Assembly: GCA_023409755.1 (NCBI GenBank) | Contig: JAEYRA010000098.1 | Span: 1-31,817 of the forward strand | Length of the DNA stretch: 31,817 nt | Source: Bacillota bacterium | Lineage (GTDB): Bacteria > Bacillota > Clostridia > Christensenellales > UMGS416 | Direction: 5' to 3' | Shown here: piece by piece, positions 7,421 to 15,809 of the stretch | How the letters are laid out: every line of letters starts with the position of its first letter | Numbering within the stretch: the first letter of the stretch is position 1 | Program-made: the position numbers and the translations under genes | The notes under the pieces: generated by a model | Databases searched by the model: none | Told to the model about the DNA's origin: nothing | The model's input: only the letters and a program-made list of their open reading frames with translations

Positions 7421-8893
7421 TCAATCGCAGGCTCCGGAGGCGAACCCCACGTATTCGTCGAGGAACCATTCCGCGTGCTTTATGCCGTTCAGGGTAACGG
7501 TATTGCCCTGGAACACTGCGAGCAGACGCAGCTGTCCAAAGTAGATATCTGTGATCTGGCAGTACAGCATGAGCGAATCGGGCATCGTCCAGGCAGCGGA
7601 CGTATGGCAGTCATACCCTTTGTCCGAAAGCGTCCCGAGCCGTCTTCCGTAATACCGCTCCGGGAACTGCTGGGATACGTTTTTGCACATGCCGAACCGG
7701 AGGACGTGCTCTCCCGTTGCGTTTTCGTAGCTCATCCTGCCGTCCGTATCCCCAAAGTCGAAGCGCACCCACTTCATGCCCATCGGATTCTCGCCCATCC
7801 GGTATGTCTTTCCGTTCACCGCCGCGCGCACCGGGGAGTCCGGCTCGCCTTCGGCGTGGGGCAGAGTCAGCCCTTCCGAATACGCCGCAAGGCTTGCGAG
7901 TGCGGTAAGATCGTCATCGAGTGGCAAGTCGGAGAGCAGGGGGAACACCTCGCGCCAGAGCGCCTGGAAAATCTCCGAGCGGGAAAGCCGGGCCAACTCC
8001 TCATATCCCGTGGTCACCACCAGGAAATCCTGATCCGGGAAGGCGAGTGCGTACTGACCGCCCATGCCAAAGAAAGCGAAGCCTCCGTTTTGCAGCATCC
8101 AGAATTGGTACCCATAGCCCTGGGCCTGTTCCAAGTCCGGCGCGTAGAGCGAATTGTCGATCTGACGGCTCGTGGCCTCCTTCAGGTAATCGCGCGGCAG
8201 GATCTGCCTGCCCTCGTGCTCGCCGTAATGCATGCAGAGGTTCGCGAATTTCGCGAACTCACGCGTGGTGGCGCATACGCCCGAACCGCCCCATTCGATG
8301 CCTTCGGGGGTTTCAACGCAGAAGATGTCACGGCTGATGCCGATCTCGTCGAACACCGGCCTCAATGTCTCCAGGAAGTTTTTGCCCGTAACGCGCCGGA
8401 TGATGGCGCACAGGATTGTCGTGGCAGTCGTGCAATAGCTGAACACCGTGCCGGGTTCGTGCGACACGTCGTCATGGAAGAACGTATCCTCCCAGCAGGG
8501 ATCCTTCGGCGTATAACTGGCGCCTTCCGTATACGGAGCGGCCATGCGCAATAGGTCGCGGATCGTGGTCTTCATCAGGTACGGGTCGGTATCGGGTCCG
8601 ACCTTGTCCGGGAAGAACTTGGCGCATTTGTCGTCGAGGCTCAGCAGCCCTTGCTCCGCGAGCATGCCGATGGCGACGGAGGTGAAGCTCTTGCTGCAGG
8701 AATACAACCTGTGCCGGAACTCCGGGCCGAAGGGTTTGAAGTAGGACTCGCTGATGATCTTGCCGTGCCGGACAAACAGCACGCTGTGCATGGCAAGCTT
8801 CTGGCCGACGAGCGCGCGCAGATACGTTTCGATCGCCCCCGAGGGTACGCCCTCGCGCTCGGGAGTGCTGCGAAGCATTGGTTTCCGTTCCAT
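7421..8893 (-). CDS. Serine hydrolase of the beta-lactamase/PBP4* superfamily
   Basis: A 490-residue protein with the penicillin-recognising fold. The nucleophile motif SxxK is Ser65-Cys-Ser-Lys68 (YSCSKSF). The second motif, normally YxN, reads Tyr153-Cys-Thr155 (FSYCTTAT), so the Asn is replaced by Thr. PGTVFSY, GWGGSGVCATTREFAKF-like and GYGYQFWM segments fit stand-alone esterase- or peptidase-type members more than true beta-lactamases. There is no signal peptide, so it probably acts in the cytoplasm. The start is either ATG 8896 or ATG 8893; I chose 8893 because GGAAGG is 6 bases away rather than 3. The last 140 residues form an extra beta-rich C-terminal domain. Substrate unknown. Confidence 0.85.
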   Translation of the reverse strand: MERKPMLRSTPEREGVPSGAIETYLRALVGQKLAMHSVLFVRHGKIISESYFKPFGPEFRHRLYSCSKSFTSVAIGMLAEQGLLSLDDKCAKFFPDKVGPDTDPYLMKTTIRDLLRMAAPYTEGASYTPKDPCWEDTFFHDDVSHEPGTVFSYCTTATTILCAIIRRVTGKNFLETLRPVFDEIGISRDIFCVETPEGIEWGGSGVCATTREFAKFANLCMHYGEHEGRQILPRDYLKEATSRQIDNSLYAPDLEQAQGYGYQFWMLQNGGFAFFGMGGQYALAFPDQDFLVVTTGYEELARLSRSEIFQALWREVFPLLSDLPLDDDLTALASLAAYSEGLTLPHAEGEPDSPVRAAVNGKTYRMGENPMGMKWVRFDFGDTDGRMSYENATGEHVLRFGMCKNVSQQFPERYYGRRLGTLSDKGYDCHTSAAWTMPDSLMLYCQITDIYFGQLRLLAVFQGNTVTLNGIKHAEWFLDEYVGFASGACD

Positions 8894-9029
8894 CATGCAC
8901 CTTCCATTGATCGTATTTTCGTTGCCGTTCTTCTGGGGAATTCGACTTTGGCGTTGGATTTCCTGCCCGGACACTGCGAAAGGTTGCTCCCGCAGGAGGA
9001 GGGCCGCTTGTCTTTTACGGGAACGGAAT

Positions 9030-9069
9030 GATAACAACGACAGCCTGCCGATGGTTTCGGCAGGCTGTC
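9030..9069 (-). terminator. Terminator after the Gfo oxidoreductase gene
   Basis: A perfect 12-base stem, GACAGCCTGCCG (9039-9050) and CGGCAGGCTGTC (9058-9069), encloses a 7-base loop. On the minus strand it is followed by GTTGTTATC, a T-rich tail. It lies 25 bases after the stop of the oxidoreductase gene and before the serine hydrolase gene, which therefore probably has its own promoter. Confidence 0.85.
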
Positions 9070-9094
9070 AAAGACGGATGCAATGCAGTGGGTG

Positions 9095-10084
9095 TCATTC
9101 CCAATCCTTCAGGAGAATGGGTTTGTCCGCCTCGATGGACGCCGCGGCGGTTTGCACGAGCTTGTAGGCACGCATGTTGACGTCAATGGCCGTTTCGCCG
9201 GGCCGCTTCTCGCGAAGGGAGGAGACAAACTCCTTCATCACATCGATGCGGCTGTCATGGGTCTCCGGCAGGTGGTACTCCTGTGTGCCTTCGGCAGTGG
9301 TGACGGAGAGGAGCCCTTCCTTCATGCGGATGTAGCCCTTGTCCCCCTCGATGAGCCAGTCGCCCACCCAGTCTGTGTACTCCCCAAAGGCATAGAGGCT
9401 GCCCCGGTAGTTGACCCGTACGCCGTTTGCCAGTTCAAAGAGCAGCTCGATGTTGGAATAGCCGTTGTACCAGCTTCCTTCGGGCGTCCACCCCCGGGCG
9501 TACACCTTGGTTGCCTCAGCGCCGGCGATGAACAGGATGCTGTCCAGATGATGCACGGACACGTCCAGCAACAGCGGGTGCAGCAACTCCATGTGGTAGT
9601 TTTGCATGTGGTGGCGATGAAAAAAGTCCATGTTGATCATGGTGAGCTTGCCGATGGCACCCTGGGCCACCAGCTCGGCGGCCTTGCGCATGATGCGGTA
9701 GAAACGGTAGTTCTCCGCAATCATCAACGGGACACCGGTGCGCTGTGCCAGTTCCATCACTTCCTTGCCTTGCGCATAGGTCTCCGCCACGGGCTTTTCG
9801 CTGAGGACGGGGACGCCGCGGTTCAGGCAGGCTACGTCCACATCCCGGTGGGCTTTGGGCGGCGTGGAGTTCAACACGAAGTCCACCTTCAGCGCGTCCA
9901 GCGCCAGGTCGATGTCACTGTAGATCGGCACAGTTTCGTAACCGGGCACGGTGGTGTCAAGAAGCGTTCTGGCGTCCGGCCTTTTGTCCACAATGCCGAC
10001 CACCTCGACCTCTGCAATCTGCGGCAGCACCTCTTTGAGCCAGCTGCGCCCGAATTCACCCAGTCCTACATGTATGAACTTCAT
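9095..10084 (-). CDS. Gfo/Idh/MocA family NAD(P)-dependent oxidoreductase
   Basis: A 329-residue enzyme of the family that oxidises or reduces sugars and inositols. The N-terminal Rossmann fold shows VGLGEFG at 6-12. The catalytic EKP motif is Glu96-Lys97-Pro98 (LSEKPVA), and the second-domain Asp174...His178 segment (DVSVHHLD) supplies the usual acid/base His. GAAAGGAG lies 8 bases before ATG 10084. It is monocistronic, flanked by its own terminator and by a 428-base gap upstream. The substrate cannot be predicted; it is a different subgroup from the second Gfo gene in the window, which lacks the catalytic Lys. Confidence 0.9.
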   Translation of the reverse strand: MKFIHVGLGEFGRSWLKEVLPQIAEVEVVGIVDKRPDARTLLDTTVPGYETVPIYSDIDLALDALKVDFVLNSTPPKAHRDVDVACLNRGVPVLSEKPVAETYAQGKEVMELAQRTGVPLMIAENYRFYRIMRKAAELVAQGAIGKLTMINMDFFHRHHMQNYHMELLHPLLLDVSVHHLDSILFIAGAEATKVYARGWTPEGSWYNGYSNIELLFELANGVRVNYRGSLYAFGEYTDWVGDWLIEGDKGYIRMKEGLLSVTTAEGTQEYHLPETHDSRIDVMKEFVSSLREKRPGETAIDVNMRAYKLVQTAAASIEADKPILLKDWE

Positions 10085-10453
10085 TCCGATCGCTCCTTTC
10101 CAAGTTACTTCCTACACAATAACCGTTTCTTCGCACAGTATGCAACAGCGTGCTCCAAAACGATTGATTCGGAGCACTTTTGAAGAGGCTTGACGAACGG
10201 CCAGGGGCTTCTTGGGTGCCCCCTGTGGACCCACTTGGGCTGCCGTTTCGTCTGTCCACCGCAAGGAACCACGGAGGTGTATGGAGGTGTGCCTTCCGGT
10301 GGTGCTTGGGTTCGCCAGATCAATGAGGGGGTATGGGTCATCTTCAGGGTGCAGTTGATTTGGGTGTATTCCAGGCGGGCACTGGCTTCTTCTGGGTGGT
10401 GGCACCATGCTCAAGTTCGACTGGGGCGCGCGCGGTGCTCGCTAGAACGCAGA
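10085..10453. other. Gene-free spacer upstream of the Gfo gene
   Basis: No frame here has a family signature or ribosome binding site. Near the Gfo end lies an inverted repeat, GTGCTCC (10150-10156) and GGAGCAC (10171-10177), separated by 14 bases and followed by TTTT on the plus strand. It could be an operator for the Gfo gene or a terminator for a lost plus-strand gene. The rest, about 10185-10450, is GC-rich and unexplained. Confidence 0.45.
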
Positions 10454-10483
10454 CAGGGGCCGACCCGAACGGGTTGGCCCCTG
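10454..10483 (-). terminator. GC-rich hairpin after the GNAT-Rnk gene
   Basis: CAGGGGCC (10454-10461 region) pairs with GGCCCCTG (ending 10483), and ACCC pairs with GGGT inside it, joined through one G-T pair around a 4-base loop. It lies 30 bases beyond the stop of the minus-strand fusion gene. The T tail on that strand is poor (TCTGCGTTC), so it may be a weak terminator or an mRNA-stabilising stem. Confidence 0.5.
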
Positions 10484-10512
10484 CAATCCGCGTTCACCAG
10501 CGCACCCGTAGG

Positions 10513-11439
10513 TTACAGGTGGTATTCCCCGGAAGCTTCGGGTTGGTAGAGCAGTTTTTCAATCTGGAGGACGGCCCGGCCCGAGGGAATGTCCCACTCA
10601 ATGCGATCGCCCTCGCGGTACCCCAGAATGGCGGTGCCGATGGGTGACAGCACCGACAGCCGTCGGCCCGTCAAGTCAGCCTCCTGCGGGTACACCAGCG
10701 CGATCTCCCTCGGTTCCCCGTTGATGGTGAGCAGCGCACGGGAGCGCATCGTCACCACATCCGGCTCGATGGTCTGGCTCTCAACGACGGTGGCTCGGCC
10801 AATCTCCCGCTCCAGCGCTTGTAAGGCCTTGCCGTCCGTCGGCGCCTCAAAGCGCTTTTGCTCGATGAGGTCCCGCAGGCGTTCCTTGTCCACCAGTGTG
10901 ATGTGGATGTTGCTGCTGCCATTGTTTTGGTTCTTCCTGGTCATGACGTACTCCTCCAAAGTCATGGTGTAGCGGTGCAAGGTGGGGGTTGCCTGTGCCA
11001 AACGGAACCCCGCGCGCGCAAAGACGCGCAGAGACCGCTTGTTGTCCGGGTGAATCTTTGCGACCACGCGGGGGGCGCGCAGCTCGAAGAAGGCGATCTT
11101 GAGCCCCTCACGCAGCACGCTGCGCCCCAGCCGCCGGCCCCAGCTGCCCGGGTCACCGATGGCCAGTACCACTTCGGTTTCGTCGCGCCGTACCACCAGG
11201 CGCAGAAATCCTACTGGCACATCCCGTCGGTCACAGGCGATATAGAGCCGCCCATCCCGGTGCAGCAGGGGCAGCAACAACGGCAGGGGCATCCGCTCCA
11301 ATGCCTGTGCCAGGTCGTCGGCTGTCTGGCCGGTGTCGGTCAGATGGCGGCATACCGCGTCATTTCGCAGCCACTGCACAAGAGCCCGGGCATGCGCATG
11401 GGTAAAATCGGAACATAAAAAAACGAAAGGCTCTGTCAT
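10513..11439 (-). CDS. GNAT acetyltransferase fused to a Rnk/GreA-C-type domain
   Basis: A 308-residue protein. Residues 1-165 form a GNAT N-acetyltransferase: VGFLRLVVRRDETEVVLAIGDP followed by the acetyl-CoA binding segment SWGRRLGRSVL, and KIHPDNKRSLRVFARAGF, the classic C-terminal GNAT strand-helix. Residues 166-308 match the Rnk/GreA C-terminal family (nucleoside diphosphate kinase regulators): a short coiled N-part, then LSPIGTAILGYREGDRIEW and a final beta-strand. That domain in GreA and Rnk binds RNA polymerase. An embedded GGAGGAG ribosome binding site 6 bases before Met166 suggests the C-terminal domain may also be made alone. GAGG lies upstream of ATG 11439, under a near-perfect promoter. 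Confidence 0.85.
   Translation of the reverse strand: MTEPFVFLCSDFTHAHARALVQWLRNDAVCRHLTDTGQTADDLAQALERMPLPLLLPLLHRDGRLYIACDRRDVPVGFLRLVVRRDETEVVLAIGDPGSWGRRLGRSVLREGLKIAFFELRAPRVVAKIHPDNKRSLRVFARAGFRLAQATPTLHRYTMTLEEYVMTRKNQNNGSSNIHITLVDKERLRDLIEQKRFEAPTDGKALQALEREIGRATVVESQTIEPDVVTMRSRALLTINGEPREIALVYPQEADLTGRRLSVLSPIGTAILGYREGDRIEWDIPSGRAVLQIEKLLYQPEASGEYHL
10942..10957 (-). promoter_or_regulatory. Internal ribosome binding site and start inside the fusion gene
   Basis: GGAGGAG (10957-10951) is followed after 6 bases by ATG (10944-10942), in frame with the fusion and exactly at the domain border. Initiation here would give a free 143-residue Rnk/GreA-C protein ending at 10513. The site is stronger than the one at the upstream start. 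Confidence 0.55.
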
Positions 11440-11512
11440 TTTACTTCATCCTCACGCACGAAATAAAAAGCCTTTCATAGAAGGTGCTATGACGGTTCTT
11501 TTTGCTGCCCTT

Positions 11513-11541
11513 AGTATAGGACACGCAATGGAACTTGTCAA
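11513..11541 (-). promoter_or_regulatory. Promoter of the GNAT-Rnk gene
   Basis: On the minus strand, a perfect TTGACA (11541-11536) and TATACT (11518-11513) are separated by exactly 17 bases. Transcription would start near 11506, giving a leader of about 65 bases. This is the closest match to the vegetative consensus in the window. Confidence 0.85.
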
Positions 11542-11658
11542 CCAAACGCAGACTGAGGAAGAACGGGGCCAGAAACGGGATGCGCATTTACGGCACTTTG
11601 TGGTAGGATAGGGGAAATGCTGTCGCCCATCGTGCAGCGGAATGGAAGTAGGATAGTC

Positions 11659-13293
11659 ATGCTCATTGCCGACGTACTGACCCGCAACGCCAACCTCTAC
11701 GGCAACGAGGTTGCCCTGACCGAGATCAATCTGGACCTGCAGGATAAGCACAATGTGATCTGGTTGGAATACGACCTCATTGAGAACAACCCGGCCGGCG
11801 AATACCGGCGGGAGATGACCTGGCGGGTCTTTGACGAGAAGGCCAACCGCGTGGCCAACCTGCTCATGAAGCGCGGCATCGGCCGGGGCGACAAGGTGGC
11901 CATCCTCCTGATGAACTGCCTGGAGTGGCTGCCGATCTACTTTGGCATTCTGCGGGCGGGGGCGGTGGCCGTGCCCCTCAACTTCCGCTACACCGCCGAC
12001 GAAATCAAGTACTGCCTCGATCTCTCCGACGCGGCGGCGCTCATCTTCGGGTCGGAGTTCATCGGACGGGTGGAGACGATCTACAACGCCATTCCCAAGG
12101 TGCGGGTGCTGCTCTTTGAGGGCGAGAGCCGTCCGTCCTTTGCCGAGAGCTACGACCGCCTGGCGGCCAACTGCTCCTCCGCACCGCCTCAGGTGCCGCT
12201 GGCGGGGGAGGACGACGCGGCCATCTACTTCTCTTCCGGCACGACGGGACGGCCCAAGGCCATCCTGCACAGCCACGATAGCCTTTACTCGGCCTGTGTG
12301 ACCGAGCAGCGCCACCACGGGCAGACCCGGGAGGACAACTTCCTGTGCATTCCGCCCCTCTACCACACCGGGGCCAAGATGCACTGGTTCGGCAGCTTCC
12401 TGGCGGGCAGCCGTGCGGTGCTGCTGCGCGGCATCCGGCCCGACTGGATTCTTCGCACCATCTCCCAGGAGCACATCACCATCGTGTGGCTGCTGGTGCC
12501 CTGGGCGCAGGACATTCTGGACGCCATTGAGAGCGGCGCCGTGCGGCTGGAGGACTATGAGCTTTCCCAGTGGAGGCTCATGCACATCGGCGCCCAGCCC
12601 GTGCCGCCCAGCCTCATCCGCCGGTGGAAGAAGCACTTCCCCCATCACCAGTATGACACCAACTACGGCCTGAGCGAATCCATCGGCCCGGGCTGCGTCC
12701 ACCTGGGGGTGGAGAATATCCACAAGGTTGGGGCCATCGGCGTGCCGGGCTATGGCTGGCAGACCAAGGTGGTGGATGAAACCGGCGCGCCTGTGCCCCA
12801 GGGTGAGGTGGGCGAGCTGGCGGTGTTCGGCCCCGGCGTCATGCGCTGCTACTACAAGGACCCCGCCGCCACCGACGCGGTGCTGCGCGATGGGTGGCTC
12901 TTCACCGGCGACATGGCCCGCCAGGATGAGGACGGGTTCCTCTACCTCGTCGACCGCAAGAAGGACGTCATCATCAGCGGTGGCGAGAACCTCTATCCCG
13001 TGCAGATTGAGGACTTCCTGCGCGCCCACGACGCCATCAAGGACGTGGCGGTGATTGGCCTGCCTGACGAGCGGCTGGGCGAGATTGCCGCCGCCATCAT
13101 TGAGCTGAAGCCCGGGCACACCTGCACGGCGCAGGACATTGAGGCCTTCTGCGCGCCGCTGCCGCGCTACAAGCGACCCCGGCGCATCATCTTTGACGAG
13201 GTGCCCCGCAACCCCACCGGCAAGATTGAAAAACCCCGCCTGCGGGAGAAATACCACGTGGCCAACCTCGTCGCCGCCCAAACCCAGAAATAG
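11659..13293 (+). CDS. Class I adenylate-forming enzyme (acyl-CoA synthetase/ligase)
   Basis: A 544-residue AMP-binding enzyme that activates a carboxylic acid with ATP and passes it to CoA. The phosphate loop is FSSGTTGRPK at 191-200. The AMP-binding segment is YGLSES at 336-341, Asp417 lies in FTGDMA, the hinge and A8 region is DRKKDVIISGGENLYP at 432-447, and the catalytic Lys522 is in PRNPTGKIEK. ATG 11659 is preferred over an in-frame ATG at 11617 because the family's usual N-terminus (IADVLTRNANLYG) begins there; AGGA lies 6 bases before it. The acyl substrate (fatty, aromatic or bile acid) cannot be read from the sequence. No partner gene of beta-oxidation lies nearby. Confidence 0.9.
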   Translation: MLIADVLTRNANLYGNEVALTEINLDLQDKHNVIWLEYDLIENNPAGEYRREMTWRVFDEKANRVANLLMKRGIGRGDKVAILLMNCLEWLPIYFGILRAGAVAVPLNFRYTADEIKYCLDLSDAAALIFGSEFIGRVETIYNAIPKVRVLLFEGESRPSFAESYDRLAANCSSAPPQVPLAGEDDAAIYFSSGTTGRPKAILHSHDSLYSACVTEQRHHGQTREDNFLCIPPLYHTGAKMHWFGSFLAGSRAVLLRGIRPDWILRTISQEHITIVWLLVPWAQDILDAIESGAVRLEDYELSQWRLMHIGAQPVPPSLIRRWKKHFPHHQYDTNYGLSESIGPGCVHLGVENIHKVGAIGVPGYGWQTKVVDETGAPVPQGEVGELAVFGPGVMRCYYKDPAATDAVLRDGWLFTGDMARQDEDGFLYLVDRKKDVIISGGENLYPVQIEDFLRAHDAIKDVAVIGLPDERLGEIAAAIIELKPGHTCTAQDIEAFCAPLPRYKRPRRIIFDEVPRNPTGKIEKPRLREKYHVANLVAAQTQK

Positions 13294-13351
13294 GCGGGCC
13301 TGTGCCTGTTGGATGGCGAAACGTGATGAACCTGTACCTGCCGTGTCTGGA

Positions 13352-14266
13352 TTACAACGTGAGGAGCAGATCGGTTACCCAGCCGATAACGAGGGAGAAG
13401 AGGAGCACATACCCGATGTAGAGCGCAAAGCGTTTTGCTCCCAACACAATTTTTAGGGCGCCAAGATTCGTGATCTTGGTCGCCGGGCCTGTAACCATAA
13501 ACGCGGCCGCGCTCCCCAGGCTCATGCCGCTCCGCAGCCAGTCCTGCAACAGAGGGATGGTGCCGCCGCCACAGACATAGAGCGGAACGCCGATGGTGGC
13601 CGCCATCAGCACGCCAAATCCTCGGTTGCTCCCAAACAAGCGGATGAACTGATGGGACGGAACATAGCGCTGGAACAGGGCGGACAGTAGGATGCCCAGC
13701 AGAAAATACGGGCCTGTGGCCTTCAGGTTTCTGCCGATGCTCTTTACAAGACGCAAAAACATATTGGGGTCGGTATCATGGCTTTGCTGTTCGCGGAACC
13801 CATCGAAGCGGAAGAAATGCTTCTCCCTGTAAAACAGAGAAACAAGGAGGCCGGCCACACACCCGCAGAGAAGGCAGCAGACAATTCGGATTGTGAGCGC
13901 CAACGGGCCAAGGGCCGCACTGTAAATGATCAACTGTGGATTGAGCAGGATGGAACTCATCATAAACGCGGCCAGCCAATCCTCGCGCATGCCTCTCGTG
14001 GCAAAGGAGGCGGCAATGGGGATCGTCCCGTACATGCAAAGCGGGGAGGCAATGCCAAGCAGGCTTGCCGGAATCACGCCGAGAATCCCCCACCTCTTTG
14101 ACCTCATACTGCCAAAGAGACGGTTTATTCTCTCTTTTGCAAAGACGGATACAACCGAACCGATGACAATGCCGATGACCCAGTACCAGAAGATCTGCTT
14201 AAGCTGGACGGAGAAGTAATAGGTAAGATAGATGGCCTCCCTTTGCAAAACTTCCACGTTCCTCAC
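13352..14266 (-). CDS. Permease of the YraQ/ArsP-like family
   Basis: A 304-residue membrane protein with about eight hydrophobic segments in two similar halves. Each half has a conserved core: GIASPLCMYGTIPIA near 70-85 and VPLYVCGGGTIPLLQ near 225-240, with GPATKITNLGALK after the second. This pattern is that of the ArsP_1/YraQ permease family, some of which export organoarsenicals or metals. Cys76 and Cys230-region residues could bind metal (inference). The start is a GTG at 14266, since no in-frame ATG precedes the first segment. It follows the DUF362 lipoprotein gene by 69 bases on the same strand, so the two may work together. Confidence 0.78.
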   Translation of the reverse strand: MRNVEVLQREAIYLTYYFSVQLKQIFWYWVIGIVIGSVVSVFAKERINRLFGSMRSKRWGILGVIPASLLGIASPLCMYGTIPIAASFATRGMREDWLAAFMMSSILLNPQLIIYSAALGPLALTIRIVCCLLCGCVAGLLVSLFYREKHFFRFDGFREQQSHDTDPNMFLRLVKSIGRNLKATGPYFLLGILLSALFQRYVPSHQFIRLFGSNRGFGVLMAATIGVPLYVCGGGTIPLLQDWLRSGMSLGSAAAFMVTGPATKITNLGALKIVLGAKRFALYIGYVLLFSLVIGWVTDLLLTL

Positions 14267-14335
14267 CGTCCCCGTTTTCCCGTTTCCCCTTGCCGTGTGT
14301 TTCCACTCTTGTACTTTTCGTGCTCCGCCTTTGGC

Positions 14336-15493
14336 TCACTTGTTGATGTCTACAAGGTGGTATGACCGGCTTCCGAGTCCAATTTGCTCGGCGTGCTCCA
14401 AAATATGGATGCCTCCGCGGCTTTCCATGCGTTCGATCAGATCCGCACCATCCGGGACAGAATAGACGATATCGACACAAGCCTGATCCAGTGCCACTGG
14501 ATCCAGGGATGCCAGAATGCCGACATCCTTCATCGTGGGTTCCTCTGGGCTGTTGTCGCAATCGCAGTCCACAGAAAGGTGGTTCATCACGCTGATATAC
14601 AGCATGTTTTGGCCATTGTCCTCATAATCCGAGACTGCCTTGGCCGCTTCCGCCATGGATTCTGTAAAATCCTCTTGGGATGTCCCCGCGCCCAATCCGG
14701 TTCTTGCCTTCCCCGCGCTGTGGATGAGGCTCTTGCCCTCGGCGGACCCGATACCGATGGAGATGTTTTTCAAAGCACCGCCAAAGCCGGCCATGGTGTG
14801 CCCCTTAAAATGGGATAAAACCATAACGAAGTTATAGTTGGCCAGGTGCGATCCGACCAGATTCTCTTTCAGATGGCTTCCGCCAGCTACGGGGATACTC
14901 AAGGAACCTTCGGAATCCATAATATCCACATCGGCAATGGCGGTGAAACCATGATCCTTGGCCACCTGCATATGCATGGTGTTCGTGGCACGAGAGCTGA
15001 CATACGCTGTGTTACACTCCACAATGGTACCGTCCACGCTCTGTACCAGGTCCTTAATCAGATTCGGGTCCAAATAGTAGTGACCTCCGGGTTCACCGGT
15101 GCTTAGTTTCACAGCAACTTTTCCGGCGGGTGTCCGGTCCAGTGCTTCGTAGATCTTCAGCAACGCATCGGAGCTTATTTGGGAAGTATAGTAAACAACA
15201 GGGGCATCGGTAGAATCTGTTTGATGTTCCAAATCGGACAAGGGGACATCATATCCGCCATTGGATGTAATGAACTCTCCGCTGATCACTCGTTTCGTCT
15301 GCACCGCAGTCGGCTCGAGACTGGCCGTGGCAGTTGCCGCCTCTGGGGTGTTCGGTGCTGCGGATTGCGTTTGCGTGGCTGTTGCCTGCGCTGGGGATTG
15401 CGTTTGCTCGACTGCTGTCTGCGTTGCGGAGCAGGCCGTCAGAGACAGCGTCAATCCCATCGCGAGGAGGAAAGCATTCCATTTGATTTTCAT
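14336..15493 (-). CDS. DUF362-domain lipoprotein
   Basis: A 385-residue exported lipoprotein. The signal peptide ends in LTAC with Cys21 as the lipidated residue. A low-complexity Thr/Ala/Gln/Ser linker covers 22-70. The DUF362 domain follows, with HFKGHTMAGFGGALKN typical of the family and CDCDNSPEEPTM plus DPVALDQACVDIVYS near the C-terminus. Family members often come with ferredoxin-like clusters, but here no full 4Fe-4S motif is visible beyond the CDC pair. AAAGGA is 9 bases before ATG 15493; a longer frame upstream lacks a signal peptide. Its role is unknown; the linked permease suggests metal or small-molecule handling at the membrane (inference). Confidence 0.83.
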   Translation of the reverse strand: MKIKWNAFLLAMGLTLSLTACSATQTAVEQTQSPAQATATQTQSAAPNTPEAATATASLEPTAVQTKRVISGEFITSNGGYDVPLSDLEHQTDSTDAPVVYYTSQISSDALLKIYEALDRTPAGKVAVKLSTGEPGGHYYLDPNLIKDLVQSVDGTIVECNTAYVSSRATNTMHMQVAKDHGFTAIADVDIMDSEGSLSIPVAGGSHLKENLVGSHLANYNFVMVLSHFKGHTMAGFGGALKNISIGIGSAEGKSLIHSAGKARTGLGAGTSQEDFTESMAEAAKAVSDYEDNGQNMLYISVMNHLSVDCDCDNSPEEPTMKDVGILASLDPVALDQACVDIVYSVPDGADLIERMESRGGIHILEHAEQIGLGSRSYHLVDINK

Positions 15494-15738
15494 GGTGCAC
15501 AATCCTTTCTTCGTCGGCGGCGGCCTTGGCGTGGCCCGCCTCCTGATGTCCCAAAGCAATCCGTTTATTGGAAGAATTCCTTTTAGGTATATCATAACAC
15601 TAACGCAATAGTCTGTGTTGCCTAATTTTATACATATATTCTACGGTCCCCGGTTTCGACTCCCTTCGCCGCCGCGTGACCCCCCGAAGGTGCAATCACC
15701 AACGCTTCGCGCCGTTGCTGTGTCTACACACACCGGCC

Positions 15739-15768
15739 TTGACGCTGCCCGGTTCGTCTCGCTATACT
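15739..15768 (+). promoter_or_regulatory. lacI-type gene promoter
   Basis: TTGACG (15739-15744) and TATACT (15763-15768) are separated by 18 bases. The palindromic operator begins 5 bases after the -10 element, over the expected start of transcription. Confidence 0.75.
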
Positions 15769-15772
15769 GATG

Positions 15773-15788
15773 CCGTTACCGGTAACGG
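15773..15788. promoter_or_regulatory. LacI-family operator O1
   Basis: A perfect 16-base palindrome, CCGTTACCGGTAACGG, with the central CG of LacI/GalR operators. It lies over the transcription start of the regulator gene, fitting autorepression. The same 14-base core occurs before the next gene. Confidence 0.85.
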
Positions 15789-15809
15789 TGAGCGAAGGAG
15801 GGTGTGAGC

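Noticed and set aside
11452..13281. 609-codon minus-strand frame opposite the acyl-CoA ligase gene
   Set aside because: A product of high GC content in codon third positions; no motif, and the plus-strand gene has all AMP-ligase motifs.
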